The notes: generated from the sequence alone by a model not told the origin. Positions 1 to 9,037 are shown, counted from the first letter of the stretch. The stretch is 64,000 bases of DNA from CBDCVO01 sp965223085 (GCA_965223085.1 OZ244981.1:1178001-1242000); one strand, 5' to 3'. Made by a program: numbers and translations.

Positions 1-142
1 CAAGAATGAGGTCGACCGCACGTAAAGTCGCTACCATGCGTTGGCTGGCGTCCATCAAATTGCCAATCGGCGTCGCAACGATGTAGAGACAGGGCCGCTC
101 AATTGACAGCTCTGGCTGTCCGCTCGATACTGCCGTTGCCAT
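1..142 (-). CDS. rsmI: 16S rRNA 2'-O-ribose C1402 methyltransferase RsmI, N-terminal part
   Basis: Only the first 47 codons are inside the window; the gene runs off the left edge. The translated start contains LYIVATPIGNLMDAS followed by VDLIL, the N-terminal SAM-binding signature of the RsmI (YraL) tetrapyrrole-methylase-like family, which methylates the ribose of C1402 in 16S rRNA. The start codon is the ATG at 142, overlapping by 2 bp the longest possible lpoA frame on the other strand. The gene is divergent from lpoA, exactly as in enteric bacteria and Pseudomonas, so both promoters must lie within about 100 bp here. Confidence 0.9.
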   Translation of the reverse strand, partial: MATAVSSGQPELSIERPCLYIVATPIGNLMDASQRMVATLRAVDLIL

Positions 143-2102
143 GTTTGCACTCCTTTATTCCGCCTTCGTGCGCTGCGTGTGGCGAGCAACGATCTTAATA
201 ATCCCGCGTTCAATCTCTAGGGTCATTATCAGCGCAGCGGGGCGCACCGCCCGCGCGAGGTCGCCCTCGAAGCTACGGCTATCGTCGCTATTCGTGGCCG
301 CGCTCGCTCTGCTAGCGGCCTGTGGCCAAGCACCGCCGGTGCAAAAACCCGCGCCACCACCTGACCCATCGATCATCGCAGCCAATCGCCTCCGCAGCGG
401 CAATTATAGTGGTGCAGCCCAAGCATATGCCGCTTTGGCGGAAACACCTCAGTCCGCATACCGCATCTTGGCAGCGCTGTTGTTCTACGACCTGGGCGAC
501 CTGGCCAGCGCACAGACGCACACCCCCCCTGCCGTGCCTGTATCACCATCTCAAGCCCAGCTTTACAACTTGCTGGCCGCCGCGACGGCTACCGATTTAC
601 AGGACTACGAACGGGCCAGAACCCACCTGGCCGCGATAGACCCACATCAACTTGACGACTATCCACGGGGCCTTTATTGGCGCGTGCACGGCGCATTGGC
701 AAGCGCCAGTTTCGACCACCTCGCGGCGCTCGCGGCGTTCTTCGCGGCGGAATCAACGCCCCTACCGGTACCTAAACAAGCGCTGCTCACGCAAAATATC
801 TGGAACGCTTTGGGTCGAGTAGACGCAACCGAACTCGCGAGTTTGGCGGCATCAAGCCCCAACGGTAAGGGCTGGCGAGCTTTGCTTGAGGTTTACCGAA
901 CGCCCACTATAGACGCCGCGCAAATGACAACGGCGTTGGAGCATTGGCGGAGTCGTTATCCACAGCATCCCGCCGCTCGACACCTGCTCGATGGCGTGCT
1001 CGCGCACATCCAACAACTGACAACGCCGCCACGCCAAGTCGCGCTGTTGTTACCATTCGAGGGCCCCTATGCGAGCGCCGCCGAAGCGGTTCGCGACGGC
1101 TTCCTGACCGCCTGGTTCAACGATACCACGGGTGGCGACGCCCGCCCGGCAGTCATGAGTTATTTCGCGAACACCGACAACGTGCAAGCGGTTCTTGCTC
1201 AGGCTTTAAGCGACGGCGCCGACTTCATCGTCGGCCCTTTGGAGCGTGGCGGTGTCGAACGCCTCGCTAGCTTGCCCGAACTCGACGTCCCAATTCTCGC
1301 GCTCAATGTGACCACTACGCCCACAACACCGAGTGGACTTCGCCGGATTTTCCAATTCGCCTTGTCACCGGAAGACGAAGCCGCAGAGGCTGCTCGGCAT
1401 GCTTACACGCGCGGTGCGCGACGGGCGGTCGTTATGACGCCGCAATCAGAGTGGGGCGAGCGTCTCAGCGCCGCTTTTGGGAGCGCTTGGGAAACCCTCG
1501 GCGGCACAGTCGTCGATTATGTTCGCATCGAAGCCGGGGTGAGCGGCTATCCCACTGCCGTGCGTACGGCGATCGGGGTCAAGCAAAGCGAACAACGCGC
1601 TGCCGCCTTGCGCCAGCTCCTGCAACGCCGCTTAGCGTTCGTCCCGCGGCGGCGCACGGACGTTGACGCACTATTGCTCGCCATCGATCCGGTCGCGGCG
1701 CGTCAACTGTTACCGCAAATCCATTTTTTTGACGCCCAAGACATACCGATTTTCGCAACCTCGCATGTTTTCGCGGGCGCGCGCAATCCCCGTGAGGATC
1801 GCGACTTGGACGGGCTCCAATTTGTCGACATGCCGTGGGTCCTAGATCCGGATCGCGCGCGTTCCGAGCGAGCGGTGATCAACCGTTATTGGGCCGCCCG
1901 CAATAGTCAGCTAGGCCATCTATATGCCTTCGGTATCGATGCCTATCACTTACTAGGCGCGCTCGTGCAGATGCAACTCGATCCGCGTAACCGTTTCGCG
2001 GGTGCGTCCGGCGAATTGTGGCTCGACAGCAGCACCGACCGTATCCGACGCGAGCTACACTTAGCACGTTTCGAACGTGGCGTCCCGGTCCGCGAACCGT
2101 AA
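141..2102 (+). CDS. lpoA: Penicillin-binding protein activator lipoprotein LpoA
   Basis: Outer-membrane lipoprotein that activates the peptidoglycan synthase PBP1A from the periplasm. A lipoprotein signal with lipobox LAAC sits unusually far in (Cys61 when counted from the ATG at 141), preceded by a KLRL n-region, so the true start is probably further downstream; GTG codons at 168 and 177 are in frame but also leave a long leader, and no good ribosome site decides it. After the lipobox comes an alanine-rich TPR-like region (about 75-270), then a periplasmic-binding-protein-like fold (about 295-640, beginning QVALLLPFEGPYASAAEAV). Length 653 aa is close to E. coli LpoA. It heads the lpoA-yraN-diaA-dolP cluster and is divergent from rsmI, a conserved arrangement that makes the name secure. 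Confidence 0.9.
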   Translation: MFALLYSAFVRCVWRATILIIPRSISRVIISAAGRTARARSPSKLRLSSLFVAALALLAACGQAPPVQKPAPPPDPSIIAANRLRSGNYSGAAQAYAALAETPQSAYRILAALLFYDLGDLASAQTHTPPAVPVSPSQAQLYNLLAAATATDLQDYERARTHLAAIDPHQLDDYPRGLYWRVHGALASASFDHLAALAAFFAAESTPLPVPKQALLTQNIWNALGRVDATELASLAASSPNGKGWRALLEVYRTPTIDAAQMTTALEHWRSRYPQHPAARHLLDGVLAHIQQLTTPPRQVALLLPFEGPYASAAEAVRDGFLTAWFNDTTGGDARPAVMSYFANTDNVQAVLAQALSDGADFIVGPLERGGVERLASLPELDVPILALNVTTTPTTPSGLRRIFQFALSPEDEAAEAARHAYTRGARRAVVMTPQSEWGERLSAAFGSAWETLGGTVVDYVRIEAGVSGYPTAVRTAIGVKQSEQRAAALRQLLQRRLAFVPRRRTDVDALLLAIDPVAARQLLPQIHFFDAQDIPIFATSHVFAGARNPREDRDLDGLQFVDMPWVLDPDRARSERAVINRYWAARNSQLGHLYAFGIDAYHLLGALVQMQLDPRNRFAGASGELWLDSSTDRIRRELHLARFERGVPVREP

Positions 2103-2112
2103 GCATAAGGAC

Positions 2113-2475
2113 ATGGCAAGAAATGTCGTTTTAGGTGAAAAGTACGAGCGCAAAGCGGCAACGTTCCTGCTCGATCAGGGCTTGAAATTGCACACCCGGA
2201 ATTTTCGTTGTCGATATGGCGAAATTGATTTAATCATGCAGGATGGTGATGTGCTCGTATTTGTAGAGGTTAGATTTCGAACCCAAACAGATTATGGAAC
2301 GCCGTTGGATACACTCACGAACGCCAAACAAAAAAAATTGCTGCGTGCGGCGGAAGTATTCCTGCAACAACATCCGAAGTGGCAACAACATTCCGCACGC
2401 TTCGATTGCGTCGGTATCAATGGCGTTCATCCGGACGAAACTTACGACTGGGTGCGTGGTGCGTTTGCCTATTAA
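2113..2475 (+). CDS. yraN: UPF0102 family protein YraN, endonuclease-like fold
   Basis: Small (120 aa) protein of the YraN/UPF0102 family, which has a restriction-endonuclease-like fold; its biological role is not settled. The signature region is present: NFRCRYGEIDLIM (about 30-42, with Glu37 and Asp39) and VFVEVRFR (Glu52, Arg54 where many family members have Lys). The start chosen is the ATG at 2113, directly after an AAGGA ribosome site, giving MARNVVLGEKYE; a longer frame from 2077 would overlap lpoA by 26 bp and adds no conserved residues. It sits 10 bp after lpoA and is probably co-transcribed with it. Confidence 0.88.
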   Translation: MARNVVLGEKYERKAATFLLDQGLKLHTRNFRCRYGEIDLIMQDGDVLVFVEVRFRTQTDYGTPLDTLTNAKQKKLLRAAEVFLQQHPKWQQHSARFDCVGINGVHPDETYDWVRGAFAY

Positions 2476-2553
2476 CGGTCAACCGCGGGTAAAACGCGAA
2501 GCTATCGTGCTGCGCGCGCAGTTAGTAACGTGATCGCCGTTATCCAATGAACA

Positions 2554-3147
2554 ATGGCTGATCCGCGGACACGAATCAAGAAACTATTCGCTGACAGTGT
2601 TGCGCTGAAGCAGCGGTGTGGTGACATGCTCAGTGCAGAGATTGCCGCGGCAGCGGAACTATTGCTGAAAACACTGCAAAATCGACGTAAAATTTTGACT
2701 TGCGGAAACGGTGGATCGGCGGCAGATGCGCAACACTTTTCTTCTGAAATGCTCAATCGTTTTGAGCGGGAGAGAGATGGCTTAGCGGCACTTTCATTGT
2801 GTACCGACACATCAACGCTCACGTCAATTGCGAACGACTACAGTTTTTCTGATGTGTTCGCGAAACAAATTCGTGCATTAGGCTGTCCAGGTGATGCTTT
2901 GCTTGCGTATACAACCAGCGGCCACTCCGCCAATATCGTCGCGGCCATCAACGCGGCACAAGAGAAAAACATGCGTTGCGTATTGATTAGCGGCCGCGAT
3001 GGCGGTGCGGCCGCGCAACGCATAAATGATGCCGGCATCGAAATTCGCGTACCATCATCGAACACCGCACGGATCCAAGAAATTCATCTGTTGATTACGC
3101 ACTGTGTTTGCGATCTAATCGACAACATGCTGCTAGAGGGGACGTAA
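2554..3147 (+). CDS. diaA: DnaA initiator-associating SIS-domain protein DiaA
   Basis: SIS-domain protein of 197 aa. The SIS core shows GNGGSAADAQHF (51-62), TSGHSANI (121-128) and TARIQEIH (171-178). The same fold is used by sedoheptulose-7-phosphate isomerase GmhA, and Glu65 and His178 at the GmhA catalytic positions are present, so sequence alone does not exclude isomerase activity. Position decides the name: it lies between yraN and dolP, where E. coli has diaA (yraO), and segments such as NRFERER and CDLIDN match DiaA. DiaA binds DnaA and promotes timely replication initiation. No strong Shine-Dalgarno precedes the ATG at 2554; a 78-bp gap separates it from yraN. Confidence 0.82.
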   Translation: MADPRTRIKKLFADSVALKQRCGDMLSAEIAAAAELLLKTLQNRRKILTCGNGGSAADAQHFSSEMLNRFERERDGLAALSLCTDTSTLTSIANDYSFSDVFAKQIRALGCPGDALLAYTTSGHSANIVAAINAAQEKNMRCVLISGRDGGAAAQRINDAGIEIRVPSSNTARIQEIHLLITHCVCDLIDNMLLEGT

Positions 3148-3151
3148 AATT

Positions 3152-3742
3152 ATGTGGAAACGCGTTGCTAATCTTTTTGTAATCGTAACGAGCCTCGTTG
3201 CGATAGCGATCTTGGCCGGCTGCGCACCAGTTCTCGTGGGCGGCGCGGCAACCTCCGCCGTGGTAGCGCACGACAGACGCACCACCGGGTCGGTGGTAGA
3301 AGACCAAGCGATCGAAATCAAAGCGTACAGTGCTTTGAAGTCAGATGCGGAGATCGACGACCAGGCGCACGTCAGTGTGACGAGTTACAACCAAATCGCG
3401 TTGCTTACCGGCCAAACACCAGACGAAACCCTGCGTCAACGGGCCGGCGACATCGTCGCAAACATCGAGAAAGTCCGACATGTCGTCAACGAACTCGCCA
3501 TCGCCGCACCAACCTCCGCCGTTACCCGTACTAATGACGGCCTTTTGACGACTAAAGTAAAAACGAAACTGTTTACCGTAAAAAATCTTGACGCGACACG
3601 CATCAAAGTCGTGACCGAGGACTCAGTTGTATACCTCATGGGGATCATCGACCATGCGACGGGGGACGCGGTCGCTGAGCTCGTAGCTACCATGGGGGGG
3701 GTGAAAAAAGTCGTGAAATTGTTCGAACAACCGACGAGTTAG
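3152..3742 (+). CDS. dolP: BON-domain outer-membrane lipoprotein DolP (YraP)
   Basis: Lipoprotein of 196 aa with a signal peptide and lipobox LAGC (Cys24). Two BON domains follow, about 47-115 and 125-192; each has the phospholipid-binding BON pattern of a helix followed by a glycine-containing strand (IALLTGQTPD; SVVYLMGIIDH). In E. coli DolP is an outer-membrane lipoprotein that binds anionic phospholipid and supports envelope integrity and BamA function. A GAGGGG ribosome site lies just before the ATG. It is 4 bp downstream of diaA and closes the lpoA cluster. Confidence 0.88.
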   Translation: MWKRVANLFVIVTSLVAIAILAGCAPVLVGGAATSAVVAHDRRTTGSVVEDQAIEIKAYSALKSDAEIDDQAHVSVTSYNQIALLTGQTPDETLRQRAGDIVANIEKVRHVVNELAIAAPTSAVTRTNDGLLTTKVKTKLFTVKNLDATRIKVVTEDSVVYLMGIIDHATGDAVAELVATMGGVKKVVKLFEQPTS

Positions 3743-3744
3743 CG

Positions 3745-3772
3745 GGCGCGCGCACTGCAAAAACGGCGCGCC
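3745..3772. terminator. GC-rich hairpin between convergent dolP and sspB
   Basis: Perfect 7-bp inverted repeat GGCGCGC (3745-3751) and GCGCGCC (3766-3772) with a 14-base loop, in the 40-bp gap between two convergent genes. There is no clear T tract on either side, so a bidirectional terminator is plausible but not proven. Confidence 0.35.
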
Positions 3773-3782
3773 AGTAATTATA

Positions 3783-4205
3783 TCATTTGATGACTTTCAA
3801 GTTCGGCGTTTTGAGACCTGTTTGAGCGATTCGTTCGGGCTTATCGTGGTGTTGTACGGCCGACTCGCGATCCGGATCGACGTTAGCACCGTCATCGCCC
3901 GGTTCCGCCAGCATGAGACCTTGTCCATTTTCGCGTGCGTAGATCATTTTTGCTGCTTGTATCGGGATCTCGATGTCGTAGGCAACTCCGCCGAAGCGCG
4001 CACTGAACAAAACATAGTCATTGCCGAGTTCCAGGTTTCGTACGGCGCCCGGGGCGATATTCAACACGATCGAGCCATCCTTCACGTAACTTTCCGGTAC
4101 TTTAACGCCGGCAGCGTTCGCATCGACGAGTAAGTGCGGTGTCGTGTCGTTGTCGACCAACCATTCGTAAATCGCTCGCAGTAGATACGGTTTGCTAGAG
4201 GTCAC
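3783..4205 (-). CDS. sspB: ClpXP protease specificity-enhancing factor SspB
   Basis: Adaptor of 140 aa that delivers ssrA-tagged proteins to ClpXP. The folded domain spans about 1-105 (PYLLRAIYEWLVDN, then PHLLVDA and the strand region IVLNIAPGAV). A flexible acidic linker follows and the C-terminus ends in a short hydrophobic-basic segment, TPNLKVIK, the ClpX-docking tail typical of the family. It lies 11 bp after sspA, the usual sspAB pair, and downstream of the bc1 genes as in other beta- and gammaproteobacteria. Confidence 0.92.
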   Translation of the reverse strand: MTSSKPYLLRAIYEWLVDNDTTPHLLVDANAAGVKVPESYVKDGSIVLNIAPGAVRNLELGNDYVLFSARFGGVAYDIEIPIQAAKMIYARENGQGLMLAEPGDDGANVDPDRESAVQHHDKPERIAQTGLKTPNLKVIK

Positions 4206-4216
4206 GGCATCATTAA

Positions 4217-4843
4217 CTAGACGTTGTACTCGCGTTCGACCGGCGAGAGCCCAGAACGGAAAGCTTCACGCGCAAATAGTCCCTCTGCATATTTCACCAA
4301 CGGTTTAGCCGTCGCACTCAAGGTGATACCGTGATGCGAAAGGCGCCACAATAAAGGCGCGATGCAACAATCAACGAGGGAATATTCATCGGATAGAAAA
4401 TACGGTTGTCGCGAAAAAATCGGCGCTATCGCAAGCAAGTTGTCGTTAATCGTTTTCCGTGCTTCGGTAACTTCGCTCTTGATATTACTTGTAAGTGCCG
4501 TAAACGGATCGTAGAGATCTTTCATCACCCGAAATCGCAATTGGCGATTTTGTGCGCGTGATACGGGGTCAACCGGCATCAACGGTGGATGGGGATAACG
4601 CTCATCCAGGTACTCCATCATGATTTGCGGATCGTAGAGTACGAGATCTCTATCGATGAGAGTGAGAATACCGTGGTAGGGATTCAGATCGTTGAGGTCT
4701 TCCGGCTTAGTTTCTTGATCCACGAAATTAATTTCAACGTTGATATCCTTTTCAGCCAAGACAATGCGGACCGTGTGACCAATAGGGTCGTTGGCTTCGG
4801 CATACAGCGTCATAATGAGACGCCGATTGATTAATGTCGTCAT
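4217..4843 (-). CDS. sspA: Stringent starvation protein A SspA, GST fold
   Basis: RNA-polymerase-associated protein with a glutathione-S-transferase fold (209 aa). The N-terminal thioredoxin-like half has HTVRIVLAEKDINVE and YDPQIMMEYLDERYPHPPLM, which match SspA closely; the active-site residue that GSTs use is not conserved, as in other SspA proteins. The start chosen is the ATG at 4843, giving MTTLINRRLIMTLY, because a longer frame to 4924 would read back over the end of petC. It follows petC by 2 bp and is followed by sspB, so it is probably transcribed with the bc1 operon as well as from its own promoter. Confidence 0.9.
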   Translation of the reverse strand: MTTLINRRLIMTLYAEANDPIGHTVRIVLAEKDINVEINFVDQETKPEDLNDLNPYHGILTLIDRDLVLYDPQIMMEYLDERYPHPPLMPVDPVSRAQNRQLRFRVMKDLYDPFTALTSNIKSEVTEARKTINDNLLAIAPIFSRQPYFLSDEYSLVDCCIAPLLWRLSHHGITLSATAKPLVKYAEGLFAREAFRSGLSPVEREYNV

Positions 4844-4845
4844 AA

Positions 4846-5595
4846 TTAGTGGACGTCGCGCCAGTATTCTTTCTTTAAGAGGTAAGCGGCGCAAGCAAAC
4901 AATACTAAGAATGCGATCACCCAAGCACCAACTTTGTAGCGTACCAACCTAGCCGGTTCGCCGACGTAAGTTAGAAAATTAACCAAGTCACGGGCACTGC
5001 GTCGAAATTCGCGCACGCTTTCCTGACCTGCGATCGCGGGTTCTAATCCCACTATCCGTTGCACTTTATCACCGTGCACAGTTTCTTCTTCGTGGTATAT
5101 AGCCCGCTGAAATCCCTGCAACTCCCCCAACACGTGGGGCATCGCCGTATCCGGGAACACGACGTTATTCACACCGGTAGGGCGGCTGTCGTCGAGGTAA
5201 AAACTCGTTAGAAATGTATACAACCAATCCGCCCCCCGCGAGCGCGCGATCACGGACAAATCTGGCGGTGGAACACCAAACCAGCTTTCAGCGTCCTGCG
5301 ACCGCATCGCGGCCACCATCGGGTCACCAACTTTATCGCTAGTGAACATCAAACTGGATTCGATCATTTCCTCGGGAATACCGAGATCTGCAGCGATACG
5401 GTTATACCGCATGTACGCTGCCGAATGGCAACTCACGCAGTAGTTGACGAACAAACGCGCTCCACGCTGTAGCGACGCCGTATCACCCAAATCGACGTTC
5501 ACGTGTGCTAGCTTTGGTCCATGATCAGTTGCTGCCATGGCTCCGTGCGAGACGAACAAAGCGACGATCGCTCCAAGCACAACAAAACGTTTCAT
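4846..5595 (-). CDS. petC: Ubiquinol-cytochrome c reductase cytochrome c1 subunit
   Basis: Cytochrome c1 of complex III, 249 aa. A Sec signal peptide (about 1-21, cut after AMA) exports it; heme is attached at CVSCH (Cys53, Cys56, His57), and the axial methionine lies in DTAMPHVLGEL. One C-terminal membrane helix (VGAWVIAFLVLFACAAYLL) anchors it, ending in a basic tail. The start is the ATG at 5595, which overlaps the petB stop by 4 bp (ATGA); the open frame extends to 5685 but that extra part overlaps petB. Order petA-petB-petC on the minus strand is the normal bc1 operon. Confidence 0.95.
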   Translation of the reverse strand: MKRFVVLGAIVALFVSHGAMAATDHGPKLAHVNVDLGDTASLQRGARLFVNYCVSCHSAAYMRYNRIAADLGIPEEMIESSLMFTSDKVGDPMVAAMRSQDAESWFGVPPPDLSVIARSRGADWLYTFLTSFYLDDSRPTGVNNVVFPDTAMPHVLGELQGFQRAIYHEEETVHGDKVQRIVGLEPAIAGQESVREFRRSARDLVNFLTYVGEPARLVRYKVGAWVIAFLVLFACAAYLLKKEYWRDVH

Positions 5596-6845
5596 GTCGT
5601 CACCCTCTCTGGCACGGGTTTCGTTTTGTCCCACCTTGTGTAGAAAGGCATTAGGGCAAAAAACAAAAAGTAGATCACCGTGCAAATTTGGGCGACCAGG
5701 GTTCGATTCGGTGTCGGTGGCAAGATCCCCAAATAACCTAAGATGAAAAACGCGATGACAAATATCGCTAAAGCCGTTTTATAAATGCCACCACGATAAC
5801 GGATCGAACGCACTGGGCTGCGGTCGAGCCACGGCAGCAGAAAAAACACCATAACGCCCAAACCCATGAAAATAACACCCCATAGCTTGGCGTCGAGGCC
5901 TAAGAAATTGACCGTATTGGCACGCAAAATCGAGTAATACGGGGTGAAGTACCACACCGGCGCGATATGTTCCGGTGTCTTCAGGGGATCGGCGGGAACA
6001 AAATTATTATACTCCAGGAAATATCCCTTCATCTCGGGTGCAAAGAACACCACAATTGCAAATAAAATCAAAAACACGATGACACCGAAGAGATCTTTGA
6101 CGGTGTAGTAAGGGTGGAACGGGATCCCATCCAAGGGTTTTCCATCGCCATCTTTTAGTTTCTTGATTTCGACGCCGTCCGGATTGTTCGAACCGACTTC
6201 GTGGAGCGCGATGATGTGCAAGAACACCAGGCCCGCCAACGCGAACGGCAGGGCAATGACATGCAAAGAGAAAAAACGGTTCAGCGTGATATCAGAAACG
6301 ACGTAATCCCCTCGGATCCATTGCGCGAGTTGCTCGCCGACAAAGGGTATGGCCCCGAACAAGGAAATAATAACCTGAGCGCCCCAGTACGACATCTGCC
6401 CCCACGGTAGGAGGTAACCCATAAAGGCCTCCCCCATGAGGCACAAATAAATGAACATGCCTAATATCCAGATCAATTCACGTGGTTTCTTAAACGACCC
6501 GTACAGTAGTCCGCGAAACATGTGGAGGTAGATGACTATAAAGAACGCCGAGGCACCGCTTGAGTGCAGGTACCGGATCAACCATCCCCATTCCACATCC
6601 CGCATGATGTACTCGACTGACGCGAAAGCAAGCTCGGCGTCAGGTTTGTAATTCATGACCAACCAGATCCCGGTGATGATTTGAATAACAAAGACCACCA
6701 AGGACAAAACACCAAAGTAGTACCAAAAGTTGAAATTTTTTGGCGCATAATACTGCCCCATGTGGTCGTTCCACCAGGACGTTAGTGGAAAACGCTCGTC
6801 CACCCAATCGCGCAACGCAACTAGCTGTCTAACAGCCCAATTCAT
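5592..6845 (-). CDS. petB: Ubiquinol-cytochrome c reductase cytochrome b subunit
   Basis: Cytochrome b of the bc1 complex, 417 aa, with about eight membrane helices. The four heme-ligand histidines are visible: His94 (RYLHSSGAS), His108 (YLHMFRG), His195 (FSLHVIAL) and His210 (FLHIIALHEVGSNN). The Qo-site motif is PVWY (PEHIAPVWYFTPYY), the form reported for beta- and gammaproteobacteria rather than the PEWY of mitochondria and alphaproteobacteria. It is translationally coupled by 4-bp overlaps with petA upstream and petC downstream. Confidence 0.96.
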   Translation of the reverse strand: MNWAVRQLVALRDWVDERFPLTSWWNDHMGQYYAPKNFNFWYYFGVLSLVVFVIQIITGIWLVMNYKPDAELAFASVEYIMRDVEWGWLIRYLHSSGASAFFIVIYLHMFRGLLYGSFKKPRELIWILGMFIYLCLMGEAFMGYLLPWGQMSYWGAQVIISLFGAIPFVGEQLAQWIRGDYVVSDITLNRFFSLHVIALPFALAGLVFLHIIALHEVGSNNPDGVEIKKLKDGDGKPLDGIPFHPYYTVKDLFGVIVFLILFAIVVFFAPEMKGYFLEYNNFVPADPLKTPEHIAPVWYFTPYYSILRANTVNFLGLDAKLWGVIFMGLGVMVFFLLPWLDRSPVRSIRYRGGIYKTALAIFVIAFFILGYLGILPPTPNRTLVAQICTVIYFLFFALMPFYTRWDKTKPVPERVTT

Positions 6846-7444
6846 GACGCACCCCCATTATCCTCGCCAATCAAGATGCGCGTGTCGCTTAAAAACTTAT
6901 ACGGAGGGACCATCATGTTAGTGGGTGCCGGTTTGCCCGTGTAGACCCGTCCGGCGAGGTCAAAAGCCGAGCCATGGCAGGGACAAAAGAAACCCCCGCG
7001 CCAATCTTCCTCCTCGATGCCCGTCGCATTTGCGTCGGGTACGAAACTCGGGGAACAACCGAGATGCGTACATAAACCGACGAGCACTAGGTACTCCGGT
7101 TTAAGCGAACGCCACGCGTTAGTCGCGTATTCCGGTTGCTCTGATTTTTCGGAATTGGGATCGCGCAAGCGTGCGCCGGGCATCGTTTTCAAATCTTCTA
7201 CCATGGCTGCCGTTCGACGTACGATCCAAACGGGCTTGCCGCGCCACTTATAGGTCACCTGCTGCCCAGGCTTTAGCTTCCCGATGTCGGCCTCCACCGG
7301 TGCTCCGATGGCGCGCGCTTTTGCACTCGGTTGAAACGATGCGAGAAAAGGTACCGCGGCAAAACAAAGCCCCACCCCCCCAATTACGGACGTCGTTGCG
7401 GTTAAAAACCGACGCCGGCGGGTGTCGATGGCATCGTCACTCAT
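6842..7444 (-). CDS. petA: Ubiquinol-cytochrome c reductase Rieske iron-sulfur subunit
   Basis: Rieske protein of complex III, 200 aa. The [2Fe-2S] ligands are Cys125 and His127 in CTHLGC and Cys154 and His157 in CPCHGSAF; Cys130 and Cys156 form the usual disulfide. The N-terminus has a twin-arginine-type stretch RRRRFL followed by an uncleaved membrane anchor (about 15-35), the standard Tat-dependent Rieske topology. The ATG at 7444 follows an AGGAGA ribosome site. It is the first gene of petABC; the promoter should lie in the 500-bp gap upstream. Confidence 0.95.
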   Translation of the reverse strand: MSDDAIDTRRRRFLTATTSVIGGVGLCFAAVPFLASFQPSAKARAIGAPVEADIGKLKPGQQVTYKWRGKPVWIVRRTAAMVEDLKTMPGARLRDPNSEKSEQPEYATNAWRSLKPEYLVLVGLCTHLGCSPSFVPDANATGIEEEDWRGGFFCPCHGSAFDLAGRVYTGKPAPTNMMVPPYKFLSDTRILIGEDNGGAS

Positions 7445-7942
7445 GATCCGATCATCTCCTCATCTAAAACAATGGCACCCCAGCGCGGCCGCTCCCCCGA
7501 CCGAGCCAATAGTGCATTGATAAACCCCTGCTGAAACGCGCTTTTCCCCACGCAAAACGCGATTTCCACTTGTTTTTCCCGGCCGTCTCATGTTCGAACG
7601 GAGCCCGAACCAGACGTAGGAAGCGTACCACCTCGAGCAGCGGCTGCTGCTGATGCGTCCCGCCGTGCGCCTTTGGCCGCAACATAACACTACGATTGTA
7701 CACTAGAAGTGCTCGCATCGTGGCTCGAAATCTACCCGCGTAGTCGCGCCTATCCCAGATACTGCACGAGGCGCTCGCCGCGCTCGTGCCACTTGGTTGA
7801 TGTAAGAGGATTTTTCATTGCACGCTAAACTACCCTCATCATGGCCGCGCGCAATAGTGCCGACATTCGGTAACGCTGGAACCCGGGCACGGCTGAGCGC
7901 GCGGCGCTCGCACCGAGGCTTAACTGTAGCGAAGAGTTCATT
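7445..7942. other. Non-coding gap between petA and degS
   Basis: Divergent intergenic region of about 500 bp. It must hold the promoters of petABC (minus) and of the DegS-like gene (plus), but I could not find a convincing -35/-10 pair on either strand. Several open frames of 60-85 codons cross it; they have Arg/Cys-rich, low-complexity translations without ribosome sites and look like chance. It contains one diverged copy of a dispersed repeat (7750-7772). Confidence 0.5.
7750..7772 (+). repeat. Dispersed 23-bp intergenic repeat, copy 1 (diverged)
   Basis: CTATCCCAGATACTGCACGAGGC, which differs at three positions from the copy at 40847-40869 and lies in non-coding DNA. See copies 2 and 3. 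Confidence 0.5.
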
Positions 7943-9037
7943 TTGCATAACCTACGTTTCTTTCTTCAATGGACACTGATCGGCCTGCTGATCGCGGCGC
8001 TAGCGTGGTTCGCAAGCCATTGGTTCTCGGCACCATCATTGCGCATCTCGGGCATGGGCAAAGTCACATTTTCTGGCGCGGTTAATCGGGCGGCGCCTGC
8101 CGTGGTGAGTGTACGCGCGGCGACCGTGCCCGTCGCGAGCGATAACCCGCTGCTGTCCGATCCCCTCGTGCGGCGATTTTTTGACGAACCACCTGCGACG
8201 ACAACAACGGAGACAAATTTAGGCAGTGGCGTGATCGTAGACCACGCTGGCGGCTACGTGCTGACGAATTATCATGTCATCGAACGCGCTCAGCAGATCG
8301 AGATCATGCTCAACGACGGATCTACCGCTGCTGCCGAGATCGTCGGCATCGATCCCGAAACCGACTTAGCGGTGCTGCATGTCGCCCTACCGACGCTCTC
8401 GAGCATCGCGATCGGCGACTCTGACGCAGTGCAAATCGGCGATGTCGTGCTGGCGATCGGCAACCCCCTGGGCGTCGGCCAGACAGTCACTCAGGGTATT
8501 GTCAGTGCTACCGGGCGCGATCGTGTTGGCTTCAACACTATTGAAAATTTCATTCAAACCGATGCCGCGATTAATCCCGGTAATTCCGGCGGCGCCCTGA
8601 TTGATACCAGCGGTAAACTCATCGGCATCAACACCGCGATTCTGAGCGGTCAAGGCATTAGTTTTGCGATACCGACGCAGATTGCGATCGACGTGTTGCG
8701 GCAGCTCGTGACAACCGGGCTCGTTGAACGAGGCTGGCTCGGTATCGACGCACGTGACATCAGCCGTGCTCAAGATGGCGATAATAGCGCCACGACGCCA
8801 TTAGGTATTATCGTGCTGCGCACCTCCCCCGACGGACCTGCCGATCTAGCCGGTCTGATGCGAGGAGATATTATTACGCACATCGATAACGAAGCCGTCG
8901 TCGACGCGCATGACGGCTTCAAAAAAATTTCGGCGCGGCGACCTGGCCAGCTCATCAAATTACGCGTTCTACGCGCCGACGAAGTGATCGTCACCACGGC
9001 CCAGATCGCGCGACGCCCAGTGCCCCGCGCTAACTAG
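7943..9037 (+). CDS. degS: DegS/AlgW-type periplasmic serine protease with PDZ domain
   Basis: HtrA-family protease of 364 aa anchored by one N-terminal membrane helix (about 7-25) with the protease in the periplasm. The catalytic triad is visible: His111 (LTNYHVIE), Asp141 (PETDLAVL) and Ser215 (NPGNSGGAL). A single PDZ domain occupies about 260-355. One PDZ domain, a membrane anchor and this length fit DegS/AlgW, which start regulated proteolysis of the RseA/MucA anti-sigma factor on envelope stress, rather than two-PDZ DegP. The start appears to be TTG (7943) after GAAGAG; no in-frame ATG precedes it. In Pseudomonas, algW also neighbours hisC-hisD-hisG-murA, which supports the call. Confidence 0.88.
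   Translation: MHNLRFFLQWTLIGLLIAALAWFASHWFSAPSLRISGMGKVTFSGAVNRAAPAVVSVRAATVPVASDNPLLSDPLVRRFFDEPPATTTTETNLGSGVIVDHAGGYVLTNYHVIERAQQIEIMLNDGSTAAAEIVGIDPETDLAVLHVALPTLSSIAIGDSDAVQIGDVVLAIGNPLGVGQTVTQGIVSATGRDRVGFNTIENFIQTDAAINPGNSGGALIDTSGKLIGINTAILSGQGISFAIPTQIAIDVLRQLVTTGLVERGWLGIDARDISRAQDGDNSATTPLGIIVLRTSPDGPADLAGLMRGDIITHIDNEAVVDAHDGFKKISARRPGQLIKLRVLRADEVIVTTAQIARRPVPRAN

Noticed and set aside
2554..3147. Assignment as GmhA (heptose isomerase)
   Set aside because: The catalytic-position residues do not exclude it, but gene order between yraN and dolP and several segments match DiaA.
7460..7718. Two overlapping frames of 76-84 codons (minus) in the petA-degS gap
   Set aside because: Both read the same DNA in different frames, with Arg/Cys-rich products and no ribosome site.
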